Part shown: in pieces, positions 9,755 through 17,751 of the stretch
Numbering within the stretch: position 1 is the stretch's first letter
How the letters are laid out: the number at the start of each line of letters is the position of its first letter
Origin: Dongshaea marina
Lineage (GTDB): Bacteria > Pseudomonadota > Gammaproteobacteria > Enterobacterales > Aeromonadaceae
NCBI RefSeq assembly: GCF_003072645.1
Contig: NZ_CP028897.1
Coordinates: 1,501,658 to 1,565,657, forward strand
Direction: 5' to 3'
DNA length: 64,000 nt
Made by a program: the position numbers and the translations under genes
The notes under the pieces: generated by a model
The model's input: the letters and a program-made list of their open reading frames with translations, nothing else
What the model was told of the DNA's origin: nothing
The model's database searches: none

Positions 9755-9933
9755 GTTCTGAGATCTTAGAAATGGGGTTTCATTGCCCCATCTTCTATCT
9801 GTGCCGAAATTTGGCATGAAAGATTAGGGGCTATCTTCAGTGATACAGTTGGCTTCTCGCTGGTTTTTTATTCGTTTAGCGTAATAGGAGAAGCAACTTA
9901 TCTTTAGGGCTTGGTTAGTTTTAACTTTTAGAT

Positions 9934-10434
9934 CTATTTCCAGTAGGAATCTACTTTTGCACAGCCAGTATTACCATCGATATGCCAGCAACTTCTTTTC
10001 TTGGGTTCACTCCAGTTAGAGATATAGGCATGGCTTCCATATACATATTCAGGGTTTCCCGGTACATATACCTTACTAGTTTTCATGACTTTTCCATCAT
10101 TTTGCCATAATTCAAAATGAATATTATTTATGCCAGCCTTACCACAACCACCGTCTCCGCTAGGGTCATTCGGGCCCCCCACAGAAACTTGAGTTGAGCC
10201 AACAGCAGGGTCAACCCACCACTGATGAGCTTTTGGACTAGTGGTTACATCACCATTGCAGATCATTTTGACATATAGGGTAATAAGGTTGATTGAGTTA
10301 TCAGGATTCCCATCATTAAATTGACACTGGCCATGGTGACTATCTGAAAATGACTTGCAATAGATTGTATATTTATCTGCATGAGCCGTTGAAAATATAA
10401 AAATAGCTATTAAGAAAAGTATGATTCTCTTCAT
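9934..10434 (-). CDS. Unknown secreted cysteine-containing protein
   Basis: No family recognised. 166 aa from the ATG at 10434, chosen because AGGGAG stands five bases upstream; a longer in-frame start at 10455 has nothing comparable. It begins with a clear signal peptide (MKRIILFLIAIFIFSTAHA) and the mature part has about seven cysteines (YCKSF, GQCQF, ICNGD, GGCGKAG, SCWHIDGNTGCAK), suggesting disulphides, with many aromatic and polar residues. The coding DNA is much more AT-rich than the flagellar genes next to it, which suggests recent acquisition. It stands alone, convergent with fliJ. Confidence 0.7.
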   Translation of the reverse strand: MKRIILFLIAIFIFSTAHADKYTIYCKSFSDSHHGQCQFNDGNPDNSINLITLYVKMICNGDVTTSPKAHQWWVDPAVGSTQVSVGGPNDPSGDGGCGKAGINNIHFELWQNDGKVMKTSKVYVPGNPEYVYGSHAYISNWSEPKKRSCWHIDGNTGCAKVDSYWK

Positions 10435-10871
10435 GTTTACTCCCTGAATGCTCACATTGTATATTAAATGGTATTTATTTTTATTGTGAGAAGGGATGTT
10501 AGATTATTTCTTATAAAAAGTCCCGCTATATTTTCAAAAATAGCCTTGTAGTATTTAATTAATTGCATGAGTGAGTTTTCTTTTGTTCAATCAATAAGAT
10601 GGAGTTTTTTTGATATTATATTCTAATGTTTTCTTCTCTGTCTTTTATCATTACCTTAGAAGGGGCATCCAGGTGCTTGGCTCTTGCTATCAGAAATAGA
10701 TGCTCTGTATTATCGAGGCATGGGATACGCTGTGGAAGTTGCCAATTGGTTCCATGACTTGGATTTGCTGCTAAGATTAAAAGTGTGAGTTTTTATGATG
10801 TAAGCTCACGTCGGGGCTCAGGTTTCAATCCTCCCTGAGCCCCACCTTCTCGTACCCCTAAGATCCTGTCG
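10435..10871. other. AT-rich intergenic region with a 10-bp-stem hairpin
   Basis: No credible gene is seen. A perfect hairpin (GGGGCTCAGG at 10813-10822 pairing with 10834-10843) lies just beyond the DUF411 gene stop. It could end that transcript, although no U-run follows on either strand. Confidence 0.45.
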
Positions 10872-11297
10872 CTACTCTTTGAAAGCCTTGATCTCCCCCT
10901 GTTTGGTGAAACTCCAGACCGCAGGTGTTGCAGGAGCTCCTCCCATTCCAGGGCTCCCCGCTGGCATTCCGGGCACCGCGATGCCAGCGATATCTGGCTT
11001 GTCCCTGAGTAATTTCTTGATAAATTGCACCGGGACATGCCCCTCTACGATATAACCATCAACGATGGCAGTGTGGCAGGAACTAAGCTTCCGGGGGACT
11101 TTCATCTGGCTCAGCATCTGGTTGAGCGCTTTGTATGAGAGATCGTGCTCAGTCACTTTAAATCCGTTCTCTTTCATGTAGGTAGACCACCCACGACAAC
11201 AGCCTCAGGTCGGGTCTTTATACACATCGACCGTTTGAGATGCCAAGGTTGCAAATGACCAGACGAACAACAGCGTACCGATAAATATTTGCTTCAT
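10872..11297 (-). CDS. DUF411 metal-binding-type protein with in-frame TGA at the first motif Cys: candidate selenoprotein
   Basis: DUF411 proteins are small periplasmic proteins with an N-terminal CGCC-type motif, often near copper or redox genes. From the ATG at 11295-11297, which has an AAGGAG site six bases upstream, the frame runs 142 codons to TAG at 10872. It gives a signal peptide (MKQIFIGTLLFVWSFATLA), then VDVYKDPT, TGA at codon 31, and GCCRGWSTYMKENGFKV onward through SCHTAIVDGYIVEGHVP and GIAVPGMPAGSPGM, all standard for the family. The TGA stands exactly where the family has the first Cys of PTCGCC. Ten bases after it is a six-pair stem with a GGUCU loop, the loop of the E. coli fdhF SECIS element. 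Reading as selenocysteine is therefore likely; a nonsense mutation is the alternative. Ignoring the TGA leaves only a signal-less fragment starting at 11177. Confidence 0.85.
11178..11194 (-). promoter_or_regulatory. SECIS-like stem-loop downstream of the UGA codon
   Basis: In the minus-strand RNA, GUGGGU pairs with ACCUAC (six pairs, one G-U) around the five-base loop GGUCU. The stem begins 10 nt after the UGA at 11205-11207; in E. coli fdhF the spacing is 11 nt and the loop contains the same GGUCU. The bulged U of the E. coli stem is not evident. Position, loop and phase all fit a bacterial SECIS inside the coding frame. Confidence 0.75.
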
Positions 11298-11420
11298 ACC
11301 AAGCTCCTTGTTAATCCATGTTCAGACCAGGTACTCCAGCTAATTTTGTGCATGGAGTCATTTCAGCTTAATCCTTCCACCGGCTGGAAGGTCAAGGAGT
11401 GATGGCGAGCTGCTCGCTTG

Positions 11421-12245
11421 TGCCTTTGGCACAGATGCCGCTGCCGATCGGCTGCGGGTTAAGGAGAGCGCGCCTCCCTCCTTAACAATCCTCCTGCGCC
11501 CCGGATCTCGCTGAATTCTCTTCATTTTTATTCTGCGGATAGACTATTACTGCTACGCAGTATTTGCCGGGGTGCCGGCAGCACATTACTTTTGTTCCGC
11601 CAAAAGTAATCAAAAGCTCACTCCGAACGATGGGTCCAACCATCGACCTGCGTGGCTTGGCATCCTGCCTCGAGAAGAAACAAAAATAACTTCCGCGTTT
11701 TCACCCAATGCTCGATCACGGGGAACAATAAACCCGTTCTACGATTTGGCTTTTTTATGGTTGGTTATTTCTGGTAGTAGAGCTGGAGAGTCTGCCCTGG
11801 GACTGCTTGTTTGTGCCTTTGGCACAGGCGTCCGGCCGCGGATTGCGGGTTAAGGAGAGAACGCCTCCCTCCTTAACAATCCTCCAGTGCCCCGGATCTC
11901 GCTGAATTCTCTTCATTTTTATCCTGCGGATAGACTATTACTGCTACGCAGTATTTGCCGGTGTGCCGGCAGCACATTACTTTTGTGCCGCCAAAAGTAA
12001 TCAAAAGCTCACTCCGCACGATGGGTTCAACCATCGACCTGCGTGGCTCGGCATCCTGCCTCGAGAAGAAACAAAAATAACTTCCGCGTTTTCACCCAAT
12101 GCTCGCTCACGGGGAACAATAAAACCCGTTCTACGATTTGGATTTTTTATGGTTGGTTACTGCTGATAGTAGAGCTGGAGTGTCTGCCCTGGGACTGCTT
12201 GTTTGTGCCTTTGGCACAGATGTCGCTGCCGAGTGGCGGCGGGCA
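11421..12245. repeat. Tandem ~392-bp repeat, two full copies plus a partial third
   Basis: The segment starting TGCCTTTGGCACAG recurs at 11421, 11814 and 12206, so the unit is 392-393 bases. Copies A (11421-11813) and B (11814-12205) are nearly identical, including the GCGGATAGACTATTACTGC stretch, CGCCAAAAGTAATCAAAAGC and TCCTGCCTCGAGAAG. The third copy stops after about 40 bases. Short open frames inside (such as 11572-11853 and 11963-12166) are simply the repeat translated and are not called as genes. Looser relatives of parts of the unit occur near 20160-20300 and 33330-33800. Confidence 0.85.
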
Positions 12246-12399
12246 AAAGACAGTTCTCGGGCATCGAGCCCTTATTCAGTACAGCCCTGCTATGTTTAAG
12301 TAGAGATATATAACTCAATCTGAAGAACAGGGAAGTTCGTATGTGGTACGCACTCCACCATAAGAGTGGTAGCAAGGTGATGTCTGCGGAGGATAAACG

Positions 12400-12859
12400 A
12401 TGATCCTCAGGCTATTCAGACATAAAGATCCCCTGTCACAAAAGCTGCTGGTATGGATTCTGGCTCTGAGCTTTTTTTTCGCTTTTTTGGCTACTGTGGC
12501 ACAGCTTTATACCGATTACCGTGAGTCACGAAGTGTACTGGATCACTCACTCAATGAGGTCTCAGTCGTTACACTCCCCTCTATTAATGTAGCGATGTGG
12601 AATATGGATGGTAAGGTCCTCAAAAGTATACTCGGGGGAGTGATCACTCAACCCAATATCGAATATATTGAGATCCGCGACAGCTATAATCACCTTTTCC
12701 TGGAGCTGGGAACATCTGCAGTTATCAATGCCATCCATCGGCACTACCCTATTATCCATACCAAAAAAGATGGCCAACAGGTCAAGATTGGGCAGCTCAA
12801 CATCACCGCCAGCCTGACAGGGATCTATAAGCAGCTACTATCCAAGCTGGTCATAATTA
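12400..12859 (+). pseudogene. Sensor histidine kinase, N-terminal part, interrupted by IS982 element
   Basis: First 153 codons of a membrane sensor kinase: a TM segment (LLVWILALSFFFAFLATVAQL), then a periplasmic sensing segment beginning YTDYRESRSVLDHSLNEVSVVTLPSINVAMWNMDG. The frame runs into the insertion sequence and stops within its end at 12876. Deleting the element with one copy of the 6-bp duplication restores LVIIIITQTVKTFFMSLCILLLIDW, the second membrane span, in frame with the kinase part downstream, for a 539-aa intact product. The insertion therefore looks recent, and the gene is inactive unless the downstream part is expressed alone. Confidence 0.9.
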
Positions 12860-13835
12860 ACCTGAGCTGCGCATAAGAGGGGAACTAAAAGCCCAAGCTG
12901 CGATCTGATCGTTTGTCCAGAACCATCAATCGCCAAGGAGCTTGGGCATGATCAATTTAGAAGCTATTTTCGTTGATGTCGATGATTTCTGTCAGGTCTT
13001 TCTACCCGCTTGGCAAAAACAGCAGATCTCCTTAGGTGTGAAGCAGCGGAACAGACCCTCTCGCCTGGCTGTCAGTGAAGTGATGACCATCGTCATCGCA
13101 TTCCATCGCTTGGGATTCCGAGACTTTAAATCCTATTATCTTCAGTTCGTATGTAAGTACTGGAAAAGCGAGTTCCCCGGCCTGGTGAGTTACACCCGGA
13201 TGTTGAAATTGATGCAAACGACCCTTGTCCCTTTGTGCTCCTATTTCACCCACAGACAAGCAAAACCTACTGGGATTGCATTCGTCGACTCAACAAAACT
13301 TCAGGTTTGCCATAACCTTCGCATCCCTCGACATCAAGTATTTCAAGGTGCTGCCAAGCGTGGCAAAGGAACCATGGGGTGGTTTTATGGATTTAAATTG
13401 CACCTTATCATCAATGATCAAGGTGGTGTTATCTCGGTCAAATTAACCCCAGCCAATGTTGATGACAGAACTCCTCTTCCTGAAATGTGCGAGCAGCTCT
13501 GGGGTTCACTCTATGGAGATAAAGGCTATATTTCAGGACCACTTGCAGAAGAGCTGGCAGACCAAGGGGTCACATTAATTACCAGCATCAGGAAGAATAT
13601 GAAACCAAAGTTGATGCGGCTATGGGATAAGCTGATGCTTCGCAAACGCTTCATCATTGAAACCGTCTTTGATCAGCTGAAGAACATCTCTCAGATAGAA
13701 CACTCACGGCATCGTAGCTGCGTCAGCTTTATGGTGAATCTCCTTGCTGGCCTCATTGCATATACCTTCCAGGAAAAGAAGCCGAGCATCCGAATGTCTC
13801 GGCTTGAAAAGGAAGCGCTTATGCAGATCTGAGGT
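12860..13835 (+). mobile_element. IS982-family insertion sequence (976 bp)
   Basis: Ends are imperfect inverted repeats matching at 14 of 18 positions (ACCTGAGCTGCGCATAAG on the left; ACCTCAGATCTGCATAAG read inward from the right). The flanks carry the 6-bp direct repeat TAATTA at 12854-12859 and 13836-13841. It contains one intact transposase gene. Precise removal restores the host kinase frame, which fixes the borders. Confidence 0.93.
12948..13832 (+). CDS. IS982-family transposase
   Basis: DDE transposase that cuts and joins the element. 294 aa from the ATG at 12948, with AAGGAG at 12934-12939. Conserved parts visible are the N-terminal VDVDDFCQVFLP, the first catalytic Asp in GIAFVDSTKLQVCHN, the second region VKLTPANVDDRTPLPEM and GDKGYISG, and the Glu region FIIETVFDQLKNI. 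The frame is complete, so the copy may be active. The gene fills the element almost to its right inverted repeat. Confidence 0.93.
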   Translation: MINLEAIFVDVDDFCQVFLPAWQKQQISLGVKQRNRPSRLAVSEVMTIVIAFHRLGFRDFKSYYLQFVCKYWKSEFPGLVSYTRMLKLMQTTLVPLCSYFTHRQAKPTGIAFVDSTKLQVCHNLRIPRHQVFQGAAKRGKGTMGWFYGFKLHLIINDQGGVISVKLTPANVDDRTPLPEMCEQLWGSLYGDKGYISGPLAEELADQGVTLITSIRKNMKPKLMRLWDKLMLRKRFIIETVFDQLKNISQIEHSRHRSCVSFMVNLLAGLIAYTFQEKKPSIRMSRLEKEALMQI

Positions 13836-13841
13836 TAATTA

Positions 13842-15001
13842 TCATTACTCAAACCGTCAAAACGTTTTTTATGTCTCTATGCATCCTGCTTCTAATCGAT
13901 TGGATGGTGATCCGTTATCTTAAAAAATTATCAGACTGGGCGTTCAGAGTCCGGCTCGATGATTTCTGTCTGCCACTGGACATCAACCGCTCCCATAAAG
14001 GAAGAAGAGATGCCTTAGATATCCTGGTGATGGGAATTCAGAAGATGCAGAGCAGGCTGTCACAAACTATGGAGGAGAAAAACAGAGCCGAGATGGAAGT
14101 ACGCGAGTGGAACAAGAAACTGGAGAAGCTTGTCGAGGAAAGAACCAAAGAGCTGAATGACTCACTAAAAAGTCTGAAAAAAACTCAGAAGCAGCTGGTT
14201 GAAAACGAAAAAATGGCAGCACTGGGTCAGTTAACTGCTGGCGTTGCTCACGAGATCAATACCCCCTTGGGGATCAGTGTTTCTGCCAATACCCTATTGT
14301 CCGAAAGCATCGAGGAGCTTGAGGAGCACATTCATTCCAATAACATCAAGCGATCTCAGCTGGATAAAATTATCAACACCAGCCAGGAAGCTTCTAAGAT
14401 GCTAACGCTTAATCTCTCACGGGCAGCACAGCTGATCCAAAGCTTCAAGCGTATCTCAGTTGATGAGTCATCCGAGATTGAATGTATTTTCAATGTCCAC
14501 AATTATCTGCAAGATATCATGGTGAGTGTCTCTCCTCTCATAAAGCAGTATCCGGAGCCGATAGCCCTCCATTTTGAGTGTGAGCAGAGAATTAACATCC
14601 ACTCATGTCCAGGCTCTCTGGCACAGATAATCACTAACTTGGTTTCCAACAGTATTCAGCATGGTTTTAACGATGTAGATTGGGGGGGCCGCTCACCGGA
14701 AATAACAATTAAGGCAACCCTATCTGAGCATAATGAGCTCGTTCTGGATTATCATGACAATGGGCGTGGGTTGAATCCATCTGATGCAGAGCGGGTGTTC
14801 GAGCCCTTCTATACCACAGCTCGGGGTCAGGGAAGTTCCGGCTTAGGCATGAGTATCCTGTATAACCAGGTCACTCATAAATTAAAAGGACGGGTCGAGT
14901 TAGACTTACAGTGTGCAGATGGCTTCCATCTGATTCTTTTCATCCCCTCTCTGAAACCCTGCGCGGATCCCGAACCCCATCCACCGGAGCAGAGGATATA
15001 G
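13842..15001 (+). pseudogene. Sensor histidine kinase, C-terminal part (after IS982)
   Basis: Second piece of the split kinase: membrane span (MSLCILLLIDWMVIRYL), HAMP-like linker, long coiled coil, HisKA motif with the phospho-acceptor His (AALGQLTAGVAHEINTPLG), and HATPase boxes (N box NLVSNSIQHGF, G1 DNGRGL, G2 GQGSSGLGMS). An internal ATG at 13871 could start a 376-aa protein with one membrane span and no sensor, but no good ribosome site precedes it. The binding-protein gene starts two bases after the stop, so kinase and binding proteins form one operon, probably a signalling pair. Confidence 0.88.
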
Positions 15002-15003
15002 AT

Positions 15004-16098
15004 ATGCTTATCGGCCCGATAACGAAGCCTAAACATTTCCATTATCTTCTACTGCTCTTTATGAGCTTTATTTGCTCTCCGACTCTTACAGCCAGTGAAA
15101 AACCGGCCATTTTGGTGATTCACAGCTGGCACGATATTCTCTGGGATCGTCTGTGGGAGAAAGGACTTGAGGACCAACTGGGAGACAGGTACAAGCTGAT
15201 CCGTTTTGACCTTGATGCGATGCGAAGCTCCCCTGAGCAGCTTAAGCAACACGCCGAACAAGCCTGGGAGCTATATAAGAGCAGTAAGCCCAAACTGGTT
15301 ATTCTGGGGGATGATGCTGCGCTCAAGGAGATGGGAGTGCGCTTTGCGTATCAGGTTCCGGTTGTCTATCTTGGGATCAACCACAACCCACGGACCCTGG
15401 TCAATGATAACCTGCCCAGCAATATCACCGGAGTGATGGAAAGACCCATCTATCTGCGTGCCCTGCACCTTCTTGTGAGAGTCTTACCTCCAGGGACCCA
15501 AAAGGTACTGTTTCTCCACGAGTCAGCATTTAGCTCAGATAATATAGTCACCGATCTAACCAAGGTCTTTAAGGATACAAACAGTGTCAAAATTGGAGAT
15601 ATCCGAATCGATCTGAAAATCGCACCAACCTGGGAAACTTGGCAACAGGCGGTTTTAGATTCCAAGTCAAATGGCTATCAGGCGATCTTTTTTGATTCAC
15701 GTTATCTGCTTCGTGACAAAACAGGCCGTTATGTGGAGCCCGAGCCCGGGGTGATCCGCTGGATGGCAAAACACTCACCGGTTCCAATCTTCAACTTCTA
15801 TGAGGACTCAATTGGTCCAGGGTTATCAACCGGGGGCTGGGTACTTTCGGGGATCAACCTTGGAGTCGCCGCTGCTAAGATGGTTAAAAAAATCCTGGAT
15901 GAGCACATCCCACCTGAAAAAATAAAACCCATCTATTACAACGAAGGTGAGTATATATTTAGTCGAACCCAGCTCAAGCGATGGGGACTGACACTGCCAC
16001 CGGATATCGCTAAGGAAGCAACTTATACAGAGGATCTACATCAGCTGTACCGGTTTAACTGTGACAATTATAAGGAGTCGCTCTGTTTCGATGAATAA
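15004..16098 (+). CDS. Periplasmic binding protein (ABC-type substrate-binding fold), paralogue 1
   Basis: Periplasmic ligand-binding protein of the type found beside sensor kinases (364 aa). The start at 15004 is preferred because it directly follows the kinase stop and yields a signal peptide (MLIGPITKPKHFHYLLLL.., cleavage near LTASEKP); the open frame extends further upstream inside the kinase. The mature sequence has an alternating beta-alpha pattern (ILVIHSWHDILWDRL, PKLVILGDDAALKEM, VPVVYLGINHN, GYQAIFFDSRYLL) as in two-lobed binding proteins. No permease or ATPase gene is nearby, so a sensing role with the kinase is more likely than transport. It is a close duplicate of the next gene. 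Confidence 0.8.
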   Translation: MLIGPITKPKHFHYLLLLFMSFICSPTLTASEKPAILVIHSWHDILWDRLWEKGLEDQLGDRYKLIRFDLDAMRSSPEQLKQHAEQAWELYKSSKPKLVILGDDAALKEMGVRFAYQVPVVYLGINHNPRTLVNDNLPSNITGVMERPIYLRALHLLVRVLPPGTQKVLFLHESAFSSDNIVTDLTKVFKDTNSVKIGDIRIDLKIAPTWETWQQAVLDSKSNGYQAIFFDSRYLLRDKTGRYVEPEPGVIRWMAKHSPVPIFNFYEDSIGPGLSTGGWVLSGINLGVAAAKMVKKILDEHIPPEKIKPIYYNEGEYIFSRTQLKRWGLTLPPDIAKEATYTEDLHQLYRFNCDNYKESLCFDE

Positions 16099-16163
16099 CC
16101 AAGATCACGAGATGGATACTTGTGAATGACAAATTCACATCATGATTTATTGGAGAATAAAAT

Positions 16164-17258
16164 ATGATGATTTATAGATTGCTGCATAGAAAACTATTTC
16201 TCAGTTTTCTGCTCCTAGCCCTGAGCACACTGTTTACTCCGGCTCTTCAGGCTGCAGAAAAGCCAAACATCCTGGTGATCCACAGCTGGCACGATATTCT
16301 CTGGGATCGCTTATGGGAGAAGGGACTTGAGGATCAATTAGGGGATAAATACAACCTGATCCGTATCGACCTTGATGCGATGCGCAGCAGCCCTGAGCAA
16401 CTCAAACAGCATGCCGATGAAGCCTGGAAGCTTTATGAGAGTAAAAATCCAAAGCTGGTTATTTTGGGAGATGATGTTGCACTTAAAGTGATGGCGATGC
16501 GTTTTGCAAATACTGTTCCTGTGGTGTATCTGGGGATCAATAATAACCCACGTAAACTTATCGGCCAGAATTTGCCAACCAATTTCACCGGTGTTCTGGA
16601 AAGACCTATCTATATTCGGGCCATGAAAAATATCGCAAAAATCTTACCTGCTGGTACCCAAAAAATATTGGTACTCAATGACTCTCCAGTTAAGGGAACC
16701 GCTGTAGTTACCAACCTGGGTAAAGCCTTTGCGGGTAAAGAGTCGATCAAGATGGGCAAGGCTACGGCTGTACTCAAGGTTGCCACAACCTGGGAAGCAT
16801 GGCAGAAAGCTGTTTTATCTGCCAAAAAAGATGGATATGACGCAATTCTATTTGACTCTCGCTACATCTTGCATGACAAAGATGGCAAATATGTAGAGCC
16901 AGAGCCTGGAGTGATTCGCTGGATGGCTAAACACTCCCCCGTTCCATTCTTCAACTTTTATGAAGACTCAATTGGCCCTGGGCTGTCAACCGGCGGGTGG
17001 GTCATCTCAGGAATTAATCACGGTAAGGCTGCTGCTGTGATAGTCAAAAAGATCCTTGATGACCATATTCCTCCCGAGAAAATCAAGAATGTATATTACA
17101 ACGAAGGAGAGTATATCTTCAGTCGCACTCAGCTTAAAAAATGGGGACTGACGCTACCTCCGGCGATAGCCAAAGAAGCAACTTACACAGAGGATCTTCA
17201 CGACCTGTATAAATTCGACTGTAAAAATTTTAAAGACTCTGTCTGCTTTGAAGAGTAA
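16164..17258 (+). CDS. Periplasmic binding protein, paralogue 2 (tandem duplicate)
   Basis: 364 aa with a clear signal peptide (FLSFLLLALSTLFTPALQA). It aligns with the upstream gene along its whole length without gaps of note; blocks such as SWHDILWDRLWEKGLEDQLGD, VEPEPGVIRWMAKHSPVP, NFYEDSIGPGLSTGGWV and YYNEGEYIFSRTQLK are identical or nearly so. Variation is concentrated around residues 170-220 (after ERPIYIRAMKN), the middle of the protein, which may hold ligand-specific residues. A ribosome site GGAG lies at 16150-16153. A strong terminator follows the gene. Confidence 0.82.
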   Translation: MMIYRLLHRKLFLSFLLLALSTLFTPALQAAEKPNILVIHSWHDILWDRLWEKGLEDQLGDKYNLIRIDLDAMRSSPEQLKQHADEAWKLYESKNPKLVILGDDVALKVMAMRFANTVPVVYLGINNNPRKLIGQNLPTNFTGVLERPIYIRAMKNIAKILPAGTQKILVLNDSPVKGTAVVTNLGKAFAGKESIKMGKATAVLKVATTWEAWQKAVLSAKKDGYDAILFDSRYILHDKDGKYVEPEPGVIRWMAKHSPVPFFNFYEDSIGPGLSTGGWVISGINHGKAAAVIVKKILDDHIPPEKIKNVYYNEGEYIFSRTQLKKWGLTLPPAIAKEATYTEDLHDLYKFDCKNFKDSVCFEE

Positions 17259-17287
17259 AGATACACACCAAGCAGAATAAAAAGTTT

Positions 17288-17316
17288 AGCAGGAGGGCTA
17301 TAGCCCTCCTGCTTTT
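17288..17316 (+). terminator. Rho-independent terminator after the binding-protein pair
   Basis: AGCAGGAGGGC, loop TATA, GCCCTCCTGCT, then T4. A perfect 11-bp stem. Confidence 0.9.
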
Positions 17317-17436
17317 CAGTTACTCCTTGTCTGTATTGAAATCTTTTCTAAATTCAAACCTTTTATTAGCTAAGGCGACAAATCGATGACTGCTATAGCT
17401 TGAGTCTAATGTAATTATTAAGAGCTTATCTCTTCG

Positions 17437-17509
17437 AGGAAAGATGCCGAGAGGCGTAGCTCTGCGGAAGGGTGAAGTTGCTCCCAGAACAACGTAACGC
17501 GAGATAGGG
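17437..17509. repeat. Fragment of a dispersed intergenic repeat, left of the IS21 element
   Basis: Matches the reverse complement of about 33727-33800 over some 70 bases (shared AGCTCTGCG, TGAAGTTGCTCC, AACGTAACGCGAGATA). The IS21 element follows immediately, and further repeat-like sequence lies on its other side, so the element probably landed in this repeat. Confidence 0.65.
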
Positions 17510-17535
17510 TGTAATTGTGCGTTTTTTGGTCCATC

Positions 17536-17612
17536 GCGATCACCCAATAAGATCGATAGCGATCACTGAATAATATCGATCGCGATCGCTCAATAATATC
17601 GATGGCGATCAC
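17536..17612. repeat. Four 23-bp iterons at the IS21 left end
   Basis: The core GCGATC(A/G)C is followed by an AATAAT-type spacer and ATCGAT. Starts are at 17536, 17559, 17582 and 17605. An inverted copy (ATTGGGTGATCGG) stands at about 17629-17641. Probable IstA binding sites, possibly overlapping the istA promoter. Confidence 0.8.
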
Positions 17613-17751
17613 TTTTGAGTTTTATATTATTGGGTGATCGGCATGAATATTATGCAGTCCCGACCGAAATGTTATTCATTTCAACTCCCGTTTCGCAGGT
17701 GTTTTTTTAACCGGCTATGCTCTCTGTTTGACCTCGAGCGGAGAGCCAGCC

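Noticed and set aside
11177-11177. Taking ATG 11177 as the DUF411 start
   Set aside because: It has no proper ribosome site and loses the signal peptide and metal motif, while the 11297 start has AAGGAG and a full family N-terminus.
11572-12166. Two similar ORFs (93 and 67 aa) starting MPAAHYFC
   Set aside because: They are the same part of two copies of the 392-bp repeat, without ribosome sites; the second differs in frame after about 50 codons.
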